This document shows positions 32,522 to 42,305 of a stretch of DNA of 64,000 nucleotides, one piece after another (the first letter of the stretch is position 1; each line of letters opens with the position of its first letter). A program made the position numbers and the translations under genes. The notes beneath the pieces are model-generated. The model made no database searches, had not been told where the DNA came from, and saw nothing but the letters and a program-made list of their open reading frames with translations. Source of the stretch: Domibacillus epiphyticus (GTDB lineage Bacteria > Bacillota > Bacilli > Bacillales > Domibacillaceae); NCBI RefSeq assembly GCF_001975785.1, contig NZ_MSFI01000001.1, forward strand, positions 248,001-312,000. The letters run 5' to 3'.

Positions 32522-34123
32522 ATGGGGAAAACTCCTTACATCCTTTTTCCATTTATATTAGCTTACATTTTTGGTTATTATTTATGGTTAACGCTTTTTC
32601 AAAACAATGAATATTTTAAAATGGTTGCAAGCTTTTTTTCAATTGGTGCACCACTACTAGGCGCTATTTGTTTATATATGGCTTTCTATAAATCCAATGG
32701 TCATAACAAACTGTTCTGGTTCTTTTTATTCGCAGGTGCTCAAAGTTATTTAATTGCGCAATTAACCTGGTTCTACAACGAATTATTTCTAAAAAAAGAA
32801 GTGATCTTTCCGAGTTGGTCCGATTTGTTTTATCTGCTCGCGATGCTGTTTCAGTTGATTGCTGTGTTGATTAAAGTCAACCAGAATAAAAGAAATACGA
32901 ATTTCATTCGTTTTGTATTTGATATTCTAATTATCATGACTGTGGCCATCACGTTAAGCTGGTACTTTATTATTCAGCCTGTACTAGAACGGGAAGGGAT
33001 TTTAAGTATATTTGTATTAGTTTATGTTGGCTATCCTATTTTGGATTTACTGCTTTTATCTATAATGACGAGCCTTATATTCAGTTCTAAATTTAGCAGT
33101 GTGCTCCCAAGTAAAATTCTTTTTTTAATTTTACTTGCCTTCGGTGTGCTCATTTTAGCTGATACAGCCTATATGATTGAAGTGACCTTAAACACCTATT
33201 CTTCAGGGAACCTGATAGATCCATTATGGGCCTTAACATATCTGTTATTAGGATCAGCAAGTTTTCTTTTTGTAATTGAAAAAGAAGCGGACGGATCGAT
33301 GAACTCTACAGATAGTGAAACAATTAAGTTTGAGTATATTTCTTTTCGCAGAATACTCCCTTATTTAGCGGTTATCATGTTGTTAAGTATCCAACTCGTC
33401 CATAATAATATGAATAGTCTCTCTGTTGGATTTTCGGTTGCAATTATCCTGATTATCATCAGACAACTTGTCATCCTATGGGAGAATGATTCCTTGGTAA
33501 AAAAATTAAATAAATCAAACGTTGTTCTAGAAGAAAAGGTACTTCTTAGAACGGCTGAACTAACGGCTAAAAATGAGGAATTAGGAAGAATGGTTAACCA
33601 TATCGAACATATGGCAAATTATGATGCTTTGTGTGATATACCGAACAGAAGATACTTTGAAGCGAAATTAAATCAATTGCTTGATAAGGCCCGTTCAGAA
33701 GATAGCTCCTTAGCGTTGCTTTTCTTTGACTTGGACCGCTTTAAATCCATTAATGACACGTATGGCCACTCTGTTGCCGATTTGTTATTAAAAGAAATCG
33801 GAGAACGGTTAAAAGTATTTGCGAAAGAGCAATATTTCATTTCAAGATTAGGTGGAGATGAGTTTACTGTTCTTATAGAGGATGCCGAAGATAAAAAAGA
33901 GCTGGCAAGGATTGCAGAAGAATTACAACATTCCCTGGCTAAACCATTTTATAAAGAAGATACCCAAATAGGTTTCTCCATCAGCATAGGTATAGCGCGA
34001 TTTCCTTCTGATGCTTCAAATGCTGAACAGCTGCTCCAGCATGCAGACACAGCCATGTATCAGGCAAAAGAGTCTGGCAGAAATAATTATCAATTATTCA
34101 GAGCAGAATACACCCAAAACTGA
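32522..34123 (+). CDS. Membrane-bound diguanylate cyclase (GGDEF)
   Basis: 533 residues from the ATG at 32522, chosen because TTGGAGGA lies at correct distance. About eight to nine hydrophobic helices cover residues 1-320, a short coiled coil (VVLEEKVLLRTAELTAKNEE) follows, then a GGDEF domain with LFFDLDRFKSINDTYGH and the exact SRLGGDEF signature near 444. It makes c-di-GMP from two GTP. The RxxD inhibitory site five residues before the motif is absent (FAKEQYFISRL), so product inhibition may be weak. A broken HD-GYP gene is next to it. Confidence 0.93.
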   Translation: MGKTPYILFPFILAYIFGYYLWLTLFQNNEYFKMVASFFSIGAPLLGAICLYMAFYKSNGHNKLFWFFLFAGAQSYLIAQLTWFYNELFLKKEVIFPSWSDLFYLLAMLFQLIAVLIKVNQNKRNTNFIRFVFDILIIMTVAITLSWYFIIQPVLEREGILSIFVLVYVGYPILDLLLLSIMTSLIFSSKFSSVLPSKILFLILLAFGVLILADTAYMIEVTLNTYSSGNLIDPLWALTYLLLGSASFLFVIEKEADGSMNSTDSETIKFEYISFRRILPYLAVIMLLSIQLVHNNMNSLSVGFSVAIILIIIRQLVILWENDSLVKKLNKSNVVLEEKVLLRTAELTAKNEELGRMVNHIEHMANYDALCDIPNRRYFEAKLNQLLDKARSEDSSLALLFFDLDRFKSINDTYGHSVADLLLKEIGERLKVFAKEQYFISRLGGDEFTVLIEDAEDKKELARIAEELQHSLAKPFYKEDTQIGFSISIGIARFPSDASNAEQLLQHADTAMYQAKESGRNNYQLFRAEYTQN

Positions 34124-34194
34124 TTCATTAAAACTGAGGGGTTATGAAGCAAACGGGTGCTACAGCTAAATAAATAAGTAAGTAATATATATAT

Positions 34195-34257
34195 TTAGCT
34201 CTGTTAAAGAACAATGTTGATTTCTTATTTAACTAATGGAGCAGTTTAGTTGAAATA
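34195..34257. repeat. Dispersed intergenic repeat, fullest copy
   Basis: AGCTCTGTTAAAGAACAATG through AGCAGTTTAGTTGAAA. Left-half copies are at 40718-40744 and 62057-62083; right-half copies at 32292-32315 and 48909-48931. No gene inside. Confidence 0.6.
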
Positions 34258-34305
34258 AAATATGCTAAAATTAAAACAAATTATTCGTGAACGGTGGATT
34301 AAGAA

Positions 34306-34611
34306 ATGCTGAATTTGTCGGAGAAGGTGGCTGCATATCAACTTGGATTGGGAATAGGGTATTTTAAACTGCCTAAAGTAGTTGAATGGGTTGATTTAAC
34401 GATATTACTATTGGAATCTTCTGGAATTCCTTATCAATTGTACGAGGTTTCGTTATCGAGTAATAAAAAAATAGATGACGTTATCAGCCTTTTAAATGAA
34501 ATAACAAGAGGAAATCACATAGATATTGCATCGAGAGTTATATTAGGTCTCCTGCACAAATCATTTGCGAAAAAAACTCGAAATTCATCAAGTGATTACC
34601 TTGATTTATAG
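34306..34611 (+). CDS. Hypothetical protein, 101 residues
   Basis: A small soluble protein with VVEWVDLTILLLESSGIPYQ and SSNKKIDDVISLLNEI, resembling uncharacterised Bacillus proteins of similar size by memory only. The ATG lacks a strong ribosome binding site (CGGTGGATTAAGA). No motif for activity. Confidence 0.6.
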   Translation: MLNLSEKVAAYQLGLGIGYFKLPKVVEWVDLTILLLESSGIPYQLYEVSLSSNKKIDDVISLLNEITRGNHIDIASRVILGLLHKSFAKKTRNSSSDYLDL

Positions 34612-35029
34612 ATTAGCTTTACACCATTTTAGCAATAGAGCGTTCAAGGAAAAAGAATGACTGAAAGAGCAACGATTCATCCCCCCACTTGGCAAGCTTG
34701 AAGTGGGGGGTGTTCTCGCCGAAGATGATAAATAAAAGAGAGAACAAGAATCAAGTATCCTGTTCTCCGCTCCGTAGAATTGGGCTGTTTGCTTTTCTTT
34801 TAATGCTTTGTGAACCTGTCTTTACTACAAGACCTTTAAAAGGGATCGCATAAATGCGGTGTGCAGCACACCACTGACCACTGCTTCACAAAAGTCAACT
34901 TCCTTCATTCACAAATAATAGTTTTTAATCATTCTGCTCCTATGTTTAGTTGTGTAAACATATACAATAGCTTGCCGAAGAAACGGGTTTCATGTTATGA
35001 AAGCATGTGTTACAGGGATATCTTTTAAA
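34612..35029. other. Gene-free stretch with a strong hairpin
   Basis: A hairpin CCCCCCACTT/AAGTGGGGGG (34681-34710) stands alone without a T tract, then no recognisable gene to the MFS stop. The hairpin resembles the terminal stem of IS200/IS605-type elements or a terminator that lost its U-run. Confidence 0.45.
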
Positions 35030-36364
35030 CTAAACTGTTTTTTTGATTATTTTCTGGCTGGTTGATTTGGCTTGTACCGAACTGTTTTTAATAAATAATA
35101 CTAATACGAAGCCAATCAGGAGCATGGCGCTAAGGAATATAAGTCCTGCACCTGTAGAGCCGGTTGAGTCCTTCATCAACCCTACAGCATAAGGTCCAAG
35201 AAAACCGCCCAGATTTCCAATAGAGTTAATGACAGCAATACCTACAACTGTTGTGGATGGAGTTAATAACATGGACGGAAGTGCGAAAAATGGTCCTTTA
35301 AAGCAATACATTCCAGCAAGAGACAGAGTAAGGAAGAACATTGAAAGAAATGGATTGCTTGTTAATCCAGCTCCAATTAGAGCAAGAGCTCCAATGACCA
35401 GTGGAATAGCCGAATGCATTTTTCTTTCGCCAGTTCGATCAGAGCGTACTGCCCAGTAGTTCATCGCAATTGTAGCCACAATAAAAGGAATCGTGGATAT
35501 AAGACCGATTTGAGTATTGCTTAAAAAGCTTGATAGTTCTTTTATAATTTGAGGCATCCAATAGCCAACACCAAGGCTTCCTGAAATATAAACAAAATAA
35601 ATGATCGCCAAATGCCACACCTTTTTATCAGTAAGCGCTTTTTTATGATCTTTTTCTTGCACTTCTTTCTTTCCTTCATGCTCTTCTTTATCCTTACGAA
35701 GTTCTTCAATCAGCCAGGTTTTTTCTTCTTTAGAAAGCCATTTTGCTTCTTCAGGTTTATTTGTTAAATAAAAATATGTAACAATTCCTAGAATGACTGC
35801 TGGAGAGCCTTCTAAAATAAACATCCAGCGCCAGCCTGAAACACCAAGCCACTCAATGTTATCCATAATCCATGTCGATAATGGCCCGCCGATAATATAA
35901 GATACGGGAATAGCAGTCATAAACATAGCGATGGTACGGGCGAGTTCTTTTTTTCTAAACCAGAAGTTTAAATAAAGAATAATTCCAGGGAAAAAGCCGG
36001 CTTCAGCGACACCAAGCAGGAAGCGGATAATATAAAGGTGAGAAGCCTCTTGTGCAAAGGCCGTAGCGACAGAGACGATCCCCCAGGTAATCAAAATCCG
36101 TGCAATCCACACTCTTGAACCGTAACGCTGCAGTAAGATATTGCTTGGCACTTCAAACAAGAAATAACCAATAAAGAAAATACCAGAAATAAATCCAAAT
36201 ACTTCACTTGTGATGCCAAGATCCGCATTCATGTCCAAGGCCGCATATCCAATGTTCGCTCTGTCCAGATAAGATATGATGTACAGAATAAAAAGGAATG
36301 GGATGAGACGCATAGTTACTTTTTTGATGGTTCGTTTTTCTACATCTTTTGAATAATCTTTCAC
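35030..36364 (-). CDS. MFS transporter, anion:cation symporter family
   Basis: 444 residues with twelve predicted helices. The signature ISYLDRANIGYAALDMNADL in the first loop and FLLGVAEAGFFPGIILYLNF in TM4 are typical of the ACS family (tartrate, phthalate, glucarate, related acids). A charged central loop (LRKDKEEHEGKKEVQEKD) follows TM6. It is divergent from a FadR-type regulator and a glycolate oxidase pair, so an import role for glycolate or a similar hydroxyacid is likely. GGGGGAAT precedes the ATG. Confidence 0.88.
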   Translation of the reverse strand: MKDYSKDVEKRTIKKVTMRLIPFLFILYIISYLDRANIGYAALDMNADLGITSEVFGFISGIFFIGYFLFEVPSNILLQRYGSRVWIARILITWGIVSVATAFAQEASHLYIIRFLLGVAEAGFFPGIILYLNFWFRKKELARTIAMFMTAIPVSYIIGGPLSTWIMDNIEWLGVSGWRWMFILEGSPAVILGIVTYFYLTNKPEEAKWLSKEEKTWLIEELRKDKEEHEGKKEVQEKDHKKALTDKKVWHLAIIYFVYISGSLGVGYWMPQIIKELSSFLSNTQIGLISTIPFIVATIAMNYWAVRSDRTGERKMHSAIPLVIGALALIGAGLTSNPFLSMFFLTLSLAGMYCFKGPFFALPSMLLTPSTTVVGIAVINSIGNLGGFLGPYAVGLMKDSTGSTGAGLIFLSAMLLIGFVLVLFIKNSSVQAKSTSQKIIKKTV

Positions 36365-36581
36365 TCTGATTCCCCCTAATGTTCATAATGAAAAGACCGT
36401 GAATTCCTGCTTAAAATAAGTACACAAAACAAAAACAATCTCATTTATCTATAACGGATTCCACCTGCTATGTAAGGGTTTACAAAAAAGGGTAGAAATT
36501 TTTCAAAGTCCAATGGTAATACAGTTCATAGAAGAATAACTTTATGAAAAAATTTGTATGAATAATGTATGGAACTTCGAT

Positions 36582-36735
36582 AATTTGTTATACAAATTTA
36601 ATGGATTATATTGTTTTGCTTACTATTTTTATTTATTATAGAGCCTATATAAAGCTTTGTAAATCAATTTTTAGAAAAATTAAAATATAAATGTATAACA
36701 AATTACTTGAAATTTGTTATACAAATTTGTTATAA
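36582..36735. promoter_or_regulatory. Operator repeats of the GntR regulator
   Basis: AATTTGT-TAT-ACAAATT occurs exactly at 36582-36598 and again at 36711-36727, with a half site TATAACAAATT at about 36693. They lie in the 420-base region between the MFS gene and the regulator. Two identical 7-bp dyads with a 3-base spacer are what a FadR-type GntR dimer would bind. Confidence 0.75.
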
Positions 36736-36783
36736 ATAAAGCAATATTTCTTGTTGCAATGAAGAGAGAGGAAGGAACAAAAC

Positions 36784-37491
36784 ATGTCAAAAAAGGAAAA
36801 GATCTCGCAAGTCATCTCTCGTGAATTATTGAACCAGATTGAATCCGGAACATTTCCCCCCGGATCAAAGCTGCCCACTGAGATGGAGTTGTCTACCCAG
36901 TTTGGTGTTAGCAGAGTGCCTATACGCGAAGCATTGAGTATGCTCCGGGCTGCAGGTATGGTCTCTTCACGGCAGGGCGGGGGGACTTATGTAGAGGAGG
37001 CAACTAATTCAACATTGCTGCAGCGCGTACGAATAGAAAGTGATGATGTCGAAAGTATTAAGCATCTTTTTGAAATGAGAAAAATCTTGGAGCCTGAAGG
37101 AGCCTACTTAGCAGCACTCAGACGTACACCAGAACAGCTTGAACGAATGAAAGAAATATTAAAAAGAATGGAAGATGAGTCGCTTCAAAAAGGTACGAGT
37201 GCAATCGATGCAGATATCGATTTTCATCGTTCTGTTATTTTGGCGACACACAATCCCATTATGATTCAAACGTTGGAAAACTTGTCTTCTTTATATAAAA
37301 GATCTTTAGACATTACCCTGCGTCCAAATGTAGAACTCAGACAAAGACGTGAGGCTGTTTATAAAGAACACTATAATATTTTGCTGGCCATTGAAGCAGA
37401 AGAACCGGAACTGGCCAAGATTCAATGCGTGATTCATCTTAAAAATGCGGAAAAGAAATTAAGCTTATTATTGAGAGACTATACAGTATAG
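36784..37491 (+). CDS. FadR-type GntR-family regulator
   Basis: 235 residues. An N-terminal winged helix (LPTEMELSTQFGVSRVPIRE, then ALSMLRAAGMV) and a C-terminal FCD domain with metal-ligand-like DIDFHRSVI and HYNILLAIEAEE, IHLKNAEKK. The ATG has GAGAGGAAGG upstream. It precedes glcD by 19 bases and so is cotranscribed with it. The ligand is probably the 2-hydroxy acid handled by the operon, released on metal or effector binding. Confidence 0.9.
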   Translation: MSKKEKISQVISRELLNQIESGTFPPGSKLPTEMELSTQFGVSRVPIREALSMLRAAGMVSSRQGGGTYVEEATNSTLLQRVRIESDDVESIKHLFEMRKILEPEGAYLAALRRTPEQLERMKEILKRMEDESLQKGTSAIDADIDFHRSVILATHNPIMIQTLENLSSLYKRSLDITLRPNVELRQRREAVYKEHYNILLAIEAEEPELAKIQCVIHLKNAEKKLSLLLRDYTV

Positions 37492-37510
37492 ACAAAAGGG
37501 GAGACGGAAA

Positions 37511-38920
37511 ATGAAAGCGGTTAAACAGAAGCACATTGAAGAAATTCAAAACATCGTGAAAGAAGGAAGAGTCCTAATAGATAAAAGTGATCGTTTTAGT
37601 TATTCATTTGACGGCTCTTTCGGCACGTTTTTGCCGGATGCGGTCATTCAGACCAAAAGTGTGGAAGAACTCGCTGCTCTCGTGAAACTGGCAAACCGCG
37701 AGCAGATTCCGGTTTATCCCCGTGGCCAGTCCACTTCTTTGAGCGGGGGGCCTCTTCCGGTAAAAGGAGGGCTTGTGTTTGATTTATCTGTTATGAACGA
37801 TGTGCTTGAAATTTATGAAGAAGATTTGGTTGCCGTTGTTTCTCCAGGTGTACTGACATCCGCTGTCCATCAAGCCGCAGAACAAAGAGGGCTTATGTAT
37901 CCGCCGGATCCAAGCAGTTCTCATGTATCTACCATTGGAGGCAATCTGGCTGAAAATTCAGGCGGGCCCAGAGGATTAAAGTACGGAGTAACCAAAGATT
38001 ATGTGATTGGGTTGGAAGTGATCACGCCGGAAGGGGAGATTATTAAAACAGGTGGAAAAACAGTAAAAAACGTAACCGGCTATGATTTAACAAAACTGAT
38101 TGTCGGATCAGAGGGAACGCTGGGTATTATTACAAAAGCGATACTTCGGCTTATTCCAAAACCCGTTGCTTCTGCGACGGTTATGGCGGTGTTCAACAGC
38201 CTTGTTGATGCAGGAAGTGCCATTTCAAAAATCTTATCGGCAGGGATTTTGCCTTCAAAAATGGAGCTGATGGATCAGTCTTCTATTACAGCGGTTGAAA
38301 ATTACGAACCGTTAGGCCTGCCAACAGAGGCTGAAGCCATTATCTTAATTGAACTGGATGGGCACCCTCTGGCTTTGGAAGACGAAGTAAAAAAGATAAA
38401 TGAACTATGCCATTCGGTTGGTGCTGAGGAAATTCGTATTCCAAAAAACAAAGCTGAAGAAGCAGAAATCTGGAGGGCCCGTAAGCTGGTGTCGCCAGCT
38501 ATCGTCCGTATAAAACCAACTAAAATTTCAGAAGATGCCACGGTGCCAAGAAGCAAAATTCCGCAAATGTGCCAAAGGCTTCAAGAAATTCGTGATAAGT
38601 ACAACATACACCTTGTTGTATTTGGTCATGCAGGGGATGGAAATTTACACCCTAACATTATTTGCGACAAAAACGACAAGGAAGAAATGCGCCGTGTTGA
38701 GCAGGCGGTTGCTGAGATCTTTACAACAGCAGTGGAACTCGGCGGAACACTTTCGGGGGAACACGGTATTGGCTTAATGAAAGCCCCATTCATGGAAATG
38801 GAACTGGGTACAGCCGGTCTGGAGATGATGAAGCGCATAAAAAAAGTGTGGGACCCAAACAACATCATGAACCCCGGAAAAATATTCCCTGAACCGGGGC
38901 AGAAATTGGAGTTGAGTTAA
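37511..38920 (+). CDS. glcD: Glycolate oxidase subunit GlcD (FAD-linked)
   Basis: 469 residues. The FAD-binding PCMH fold carries PVYPRGQSTSLSGG and DPSSSHVSTIGGNLAENSGG, then GVTKDYVIGLEVITPEGEI and GSEGTLGIITKAILRL. The C-terminal FAD-oxidase part ends with HAGDGNLHPNII, SGEHGIGLMKAPFM and DPNNIMNPGKIF. It oxidises glycolate to glyoxylate together with the iron-sulfur subunit encoded right behind. Related D-lactate dehydrogenases share these motifs, so the substrate could be D-lactate. Confidence 0.93.
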   Translation: MKAVKQKHIEEIQNIVKEGRVLIDKSDRFSYSFDGSFGTFLPDAVIQTKSVEELAALVKLANREQIPVYPRGQSTSLSGGPLPVKGGLVFDLSVMNDVLEIYEEDLVAVVSPGVLTSAVHQAAEQRGLMYPPDPSSSHVSTIGGNLAENSGGPRGLKYGVTKDYVIGLEVITPEGEIIKTGGKTVKNVTGYDLTKLIVGSEGTLGIITKAILRLIPKPVASATVMAVFNSLVDAGSAISKILSAGILPSKMELMDQSSITAVENYEPLGLPTEAEAIILIELDGHPLALEDEVKKINELCHSVGAEEIRIPKNKAEEAEIWRARKLVSPAIVRIKPTKISEDATVPRSKIPQMCQRLQEIRDKYNIHLVVFGHAGDGNLHPNIICDKNDKEEMRRVEQAVAEIFTTAVELGGTLSGEHGIGLMKAPFMEMELGTAGLEMMKRIKKVWDPNNIMNPGKIFPEPGQKLELS

Positions 38921-38921
38921 G

Positions 38922-40226
38922 ATGAAGCAAACGCTCGAACAACTAAAAGAAGAATTACAGTATGAAAAAACAAATGCCTGTGTACAATGCGGCTATTGTC
39001 TGCCGGTTTGTCCGACATATATGACAATGGGGAAAGAAACACATTCTCCGCGCGGCCGAATTAACCTGATCAAAATGGTCGGGGAAGGAAAAATAACAGA
39101 TTTATCTGTTCTGGAAGAGCCAATGAATATGTGCCTTGGCTGTCGCGCTTGTGAAACAGCATGTCCAACTGGAGTTCAATATGGGTCTCTTTTAGAAGCA
39201 GCGCGGGCAGCGATTGTGAAACGAAAGACATTTTCTGTTCCTGTCCGGCTGCTGAGAAACGCCATGTTTAAAAAAGTATTTCCAAGCAGGCAGGCTATGA
39301 CATTAACGGGTAATGCCGTTTGGCTTTATGAAAAAAGCGGAGTACGAAAAGCAGCCCATAAATCTGGTATGACAAACAAGCTGCCCTATCATTTAGGGGC
39401 ATTCGAAGCGGTCATGCCACAGGCCGTTTCGCCGAAAGAGCGCAAAAAAACGCCTGACAGAATAAAAGCAAAAGGAGAAAAGAAATACACGGTTGCCTTT
39501 TTTACTGGCTGTATTATGGATGCTATGTTTCAGCGTATCAACCGGTTATCGATTGAGCTGCTAGCTGAAGCGGGCTGTGACGTTGTCGTTATACAAAAAC
39601 AAACATGCTGCGGGGCGCTGCACGCGCATTCTGGAGAAATGGAAGAAGCCAAGCGTCTGGCTAAGCAAAACATTGCAGCGTTTGAAGAAGAGAACGTTGA
39701 TTTTGTTGTGAATAATGCAGGAGGATGTGGTGCTATGCTGTATGAATATGGTCATTTACTTGCAAGTGATCAGGAATGGGCAGCTAGAGCTTCGGCATTC
39801 TCTGAAAAATCCAAAGACATCAGCGAAGTACTGATTTCTTGTGGCGGTTTGCCAAATCTGCGATCAAAACGGAAAGAACGGGTAACGTATCAACGTTCCT
39901 GTCACATGACAAACGTGCAAAAAGTGACTAAACAGCCTGTAGAACTTTTAAAAAGTATTTCAGGAGTTCAATTGATAGAGATGGAGCGGGCAGACATGTG
40001 CTGCGGTTCAGCAGGAATTTATAACATCGTTAACTATGATGCATCTATGGAGATTCTCGATGAAAAAATGAAAGATACGAAAGCGACCGGAGCATCCGTC
40101 GTAGTTACGACCAATCCGGGATGTCTGCTGCAGATGAAGCTGGGTATTGAGCGTGAAAATCTTTCTCAGTCTGTGAGAGCACTGCACTTAATCGAGTATC
40201 TTGCTGAAACAGCTGGAATTTCATGA
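38922..40226 (+). CDS. glcF: Glycolate oxidase iron-sulfur subunit GlcF
   Basis: 434 residues. Two 4Fe-4S clusters: CVQCGYCLPVCPTY near residue 20 and CLGCRACETACPTGV near 68. Two CCG domains follow (FFTGCIMDAMFQ with QKQTCCGALHAH, and QRSCHMTN with RADMCCGSAGIYN). It passes electrons from GlcD to the membrane chain. Start 1 base after the glcD stop (TAAGATG), so coupled. The only accessory subunit missing compared with E. coli is GlcE. Confidence 0.93.
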   Translation: MKQTLEQLKEELQYEKTNACVQCGYCLPVCPTYMTMGKETHSPRGRINLIKMVGEGKITDLSVLEEPMNMCLGCRACETACPTGVQYGSLLEAARAAIVKRKTFSVPVRLLRNAMFKKVFPSRQAMTLTGNAVWLYEKSGVRKAAHKSGMTNKLPYHLGAFEAVMPQAVSPKERKKTPDRIKAKGEKKYTVAFFTGCIMDAMFQRINRLSIELLAEAGCDVVVIQKQTCCGALHAHSGEMEEAKRLAKQNIAAFEEENVDFVVNNAGGCGAMLYEYGHLLASDQEWAARASAFSEKSKDISEVLISCGGLPNLRSKRKERVTYQRSCHMTNVQKVTKQPVELLKSISGVQLIEMERADMCCGSAGIYNIVNYDASMEILDEKMKDTKATGASVVVTTNPGCLLQMKLGIERENLSQSVRALHLIEYLAETAGIS

Positions 40227-40249
40227 ATTGTATTTTTAACCTGTTTGAA

Positions 40250-40282
40250 ACTCCCGCGGCTTTCGGCTGTAGCCGTGGGAGT
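40250..40282 (+). terminator. Strong hairpin after glcF
   Basis: ACTCCCGCGGCT-TTCGGCTGT-AGCCGTGGGAGT (one G:T-type mismatch), with no following T tract. It may stop transcription of the glc genes, but stems like this also end IS200/IS605 elements, and the GTCAA after it fits such an end. Confidence 0.5.
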
Positions 40283-40401
40283 GTCAACAACGAGGTAATT
40301 ATGAGCCTTTTTCTACTTATTCAATTATTGTTCGACAATAAAAAGAGGCCTTAAACTACCGGGGTTCAGCTTTTCATGGCGAGGGCGCTTCTTTTTTGTT
40401 T

Positions 40402-40590
40402 TTATGGTTTCAATACAACTTTTATGCAGTCATCCGTTTTTGTAACAAACAATTCACAGCCTTTTTTTGCTTGATCAAGCGGAAGAATGTGGGTAACCAC
40501 ATCACCCGGATCTACTTTGCCTTCCGCGATCAGCTGATACAAAGAGGCATGCGGTGGATAACGGGTGCCTGACCTGTTCGCTTATAAAAC
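40402..40590 (-). pseudogene. Zn-dependent alcohol dehydrogenase C-terminal fragment
   Basis: Minus strand reads RYPPHASLYQLIAEGKVDPG, then DVVTHILPLDQAKKGCELF and DDCIKVVLKP before the stop. These are the last 55-60 residues of an MDR-type dehydrogenase. There is no upstream remainder beyond about 40590. Confidence 0.8.
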
Positions 40591-40620
40591 AGCTACACAG
40601 AAAAGAGCTTTGGACACCTG

Positions 40621-40666
40621 AACTGCACCCCAACTGTTAGTTGTAACTAACAGTTGGGGTGCAGTT
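40621..40666. repeat. Perfect 22-bp inverted repeat with 2-base spacer
   Basis: Begins AACTGCACCCCAACTG and ends CAGTTGGGGTGCAGTT, then TTTTT. It resembles two abutting IS150-group (IS3 family) terminal repeats, which start TG..CTGCACCC; it could also be a terminator. An IS3 remnant lies 600 bases away. Confidence 0.6.
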
Positions 40667-40790
40667 TTTAATATACAAAAGTATATCAAAAAATTAAGTT
40701 ATACCTTTTTTTCTTTATGGCTCTATTAAAGAATATTGTTGATTACTGGACAGGCTAAAGGTCACCTTGCTGTTTGGTGATGTTTTTTCC

Positions 40791-41145
40791 TTATTGAACT
40801 AAGACTCGCTTTAACTTTTGATAAAAAAGGGGAAGATAATGAAACAGTAGTTTTGAAAACATATGGGCAAATAACACAAAGGATATTTGTAAAACAAACC
40901 CAATAAAAAGAAAGAAACAAAACTTTCTCATGCTTAATAAATTCTCATTTATGAGGTGTTTTAAGGTAAATAAGGAGTAAGGAAAGTCAATAAACACAGA
41001 CGTAATGACTCCTGGGACATAGCTTTTGAAGAAAATAAATTGAAATAAATGACTAATACCATTAGCCAGCAATATTCCAGGAACTAAAATGAAAAGAAAG
41101 TGATAGCCTCCATTCCCATAAATTTTCTGTTCCTTGAAGCTTTAT
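40791..41145 (-). pseudogene. HXXEE-type membrane protein, N-terminally truncated
   Basis: Minus strand frame reads GGYHFLLILVPGILLANGIS, then HLFQFIFFKSYVPGVITSVF and further hydrophobic helices to a stop at 40791. The pattern fits the last three helices of HXXEE domain proteins; the part with the HxxEE motif is missing behind an in-frame stop at about 41145. The ATG-like start at 41072 lies inside a helix. Confidence 0.5.
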
Positions 41146-41272
41146 AGCACCCGATTAAAAATAAAATTCATTACAATATAGTGGAACAGTATTTTTATTT
41201 TAATTCAGACTTGATTGAAACTAAATGGGATACACTCACCAAAATCATAGCTAGATAATTTAGTGTACATTC
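41146..41272. other. Short scar between the HXXEE fragment and the IS3 remnant
   Basis: No gene. AT-rich DNA leading to the transposase stop. Confidence 0.4.
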
Positions 41273-41491
41273 TTAGTACATTGACATGTACTGCTCCCAA
41301 GGATGAACTTGTGTGCGGAATATGCCTCTTCTATAAGCAGCTTTTTTAAGGGACGATCGTTTGTATTCAATCGGACTTACATAGCCTAGTGTTCCATGTA
41401 TTCGCAGCTTGTTAAACCAGTTAACATAATCACTGAATTCAAGTGTAAGATGCTTCAGGCTATCAAATTCACCAATTATAAATCAACATAA
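41273..41491 (-). mobile_element. IS3-family transposase C-terminal fragment
   Basis: Minus strand gives FDSLKHLTLEFSDYVNWFNK, then LRIHGTLGYVSPIEYKRSSL and FRTQVHPWEQYMSMY, the end of the DDE integrase domain (the conserved N..R.H..L...SP..Y). The first 200 residues and both element ends are missing. The same tail occurs inverted at 30770-30843. Confidence 0.9.
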
Positions 41492-41614
41492 TTCGAATAT
41501 TTAATAATTCATTTTTCTTTCAAATTAAAATATTCAGAAAATTAAATTGACAGTATTAATTTTCCATTGATATACTTTGACGAAAGGCAACCTATTTTGA
41601 TAGGAGGAATGCAG

Positions 41615-42292
41615 GTGAATGGAATCCACGATGTAGGAGGAATGGATGGGTTTGGAAAAGTGGTGACCGGGGAAGATGAGGTGCTTTTCCATGAGGATTG
41701 GGAAAGAAGGGCTTTTGGACTTCTGAATGGTGCCTTAGGTCAGGGATTTTTTAACCTTGATGAGATGAGGCATGGGATAGAGCGGATGAATCCAGCAGAT
41801 TATTTAACATCCGGGTATTATGGCCACTGGACTGCTACACTTGCAAAATTATTGGTTGAAAAAGGCATGATAGACGAATCTGAACTCGACAGGCGAACAC
41901 AGGCATATCAAAAAGAAAGCAATAAAGAAATCCCGCGTAGAGAAAATCCGGAACTGGTCGAACATATGAAGCAAGTCGTAAAATTCGGCGCCTCAACTGT
42001 CCGAGAAATATCAGCTCAACCCAAGTTTGGAATTGGCAGTAGAGTAAAAACTATTAATCATAACCCATCAGGTCATACACGGCTGCCGCGATATGCGCGC
42101 GGAAAATATGGAATAATTAATGCAGTTTATGATGCCCATGTTTTTCCTGATGCTCACGCGCATGGAAAAGGAGAAAGTCCCGAATACCTGTATTCGGTAA
42201 GGTTAACAGCGGATGAGTTATGGGGTGTTAATGGGCAGGAGGCAGTTTATATTGATCTTTGGGAGAGTTATTTAATCCCAGTAAACGAATAA
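41615..42292 (+). CDS. nthB: Nitrile hydratase beta subunit
   Basis: 225 residues from the GTG at 41615, since TAGGAGG lies 7 bases upstream and beta subunits start [14 protein letters not shown]. Further landmarks are [30 protein letters not shown] and the C-terminal SH3-like [40 protein letters not shown]. It forms the active site with the alpha subunit and converts nitriles to amides. As in several cobalt-type operons, beta precedes alpha. Confidence 0.95.
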   Translation: MNGIHDVGGMDGFGKVVTGEDEVLFHEDWERRAFGLLNGALGQGFFNLDEMRHGIERMNPADYLTSGYYGHWTATLAKLLVEKGMIDESELDRRTQAYQKESNKEIPRRENPELVEHMKQVVKFGASTVREISAQPKFGIGSRVKTINHNPSGHTRLPRYARGKYGIINAVYDAHVFPDAHAHGKGESPEYLYSVRLTADELWGVNGQEAVYIDLWESYLIPVNE

Positions 42293-42305
42293 GGGGGAGT
42301 ATGTT

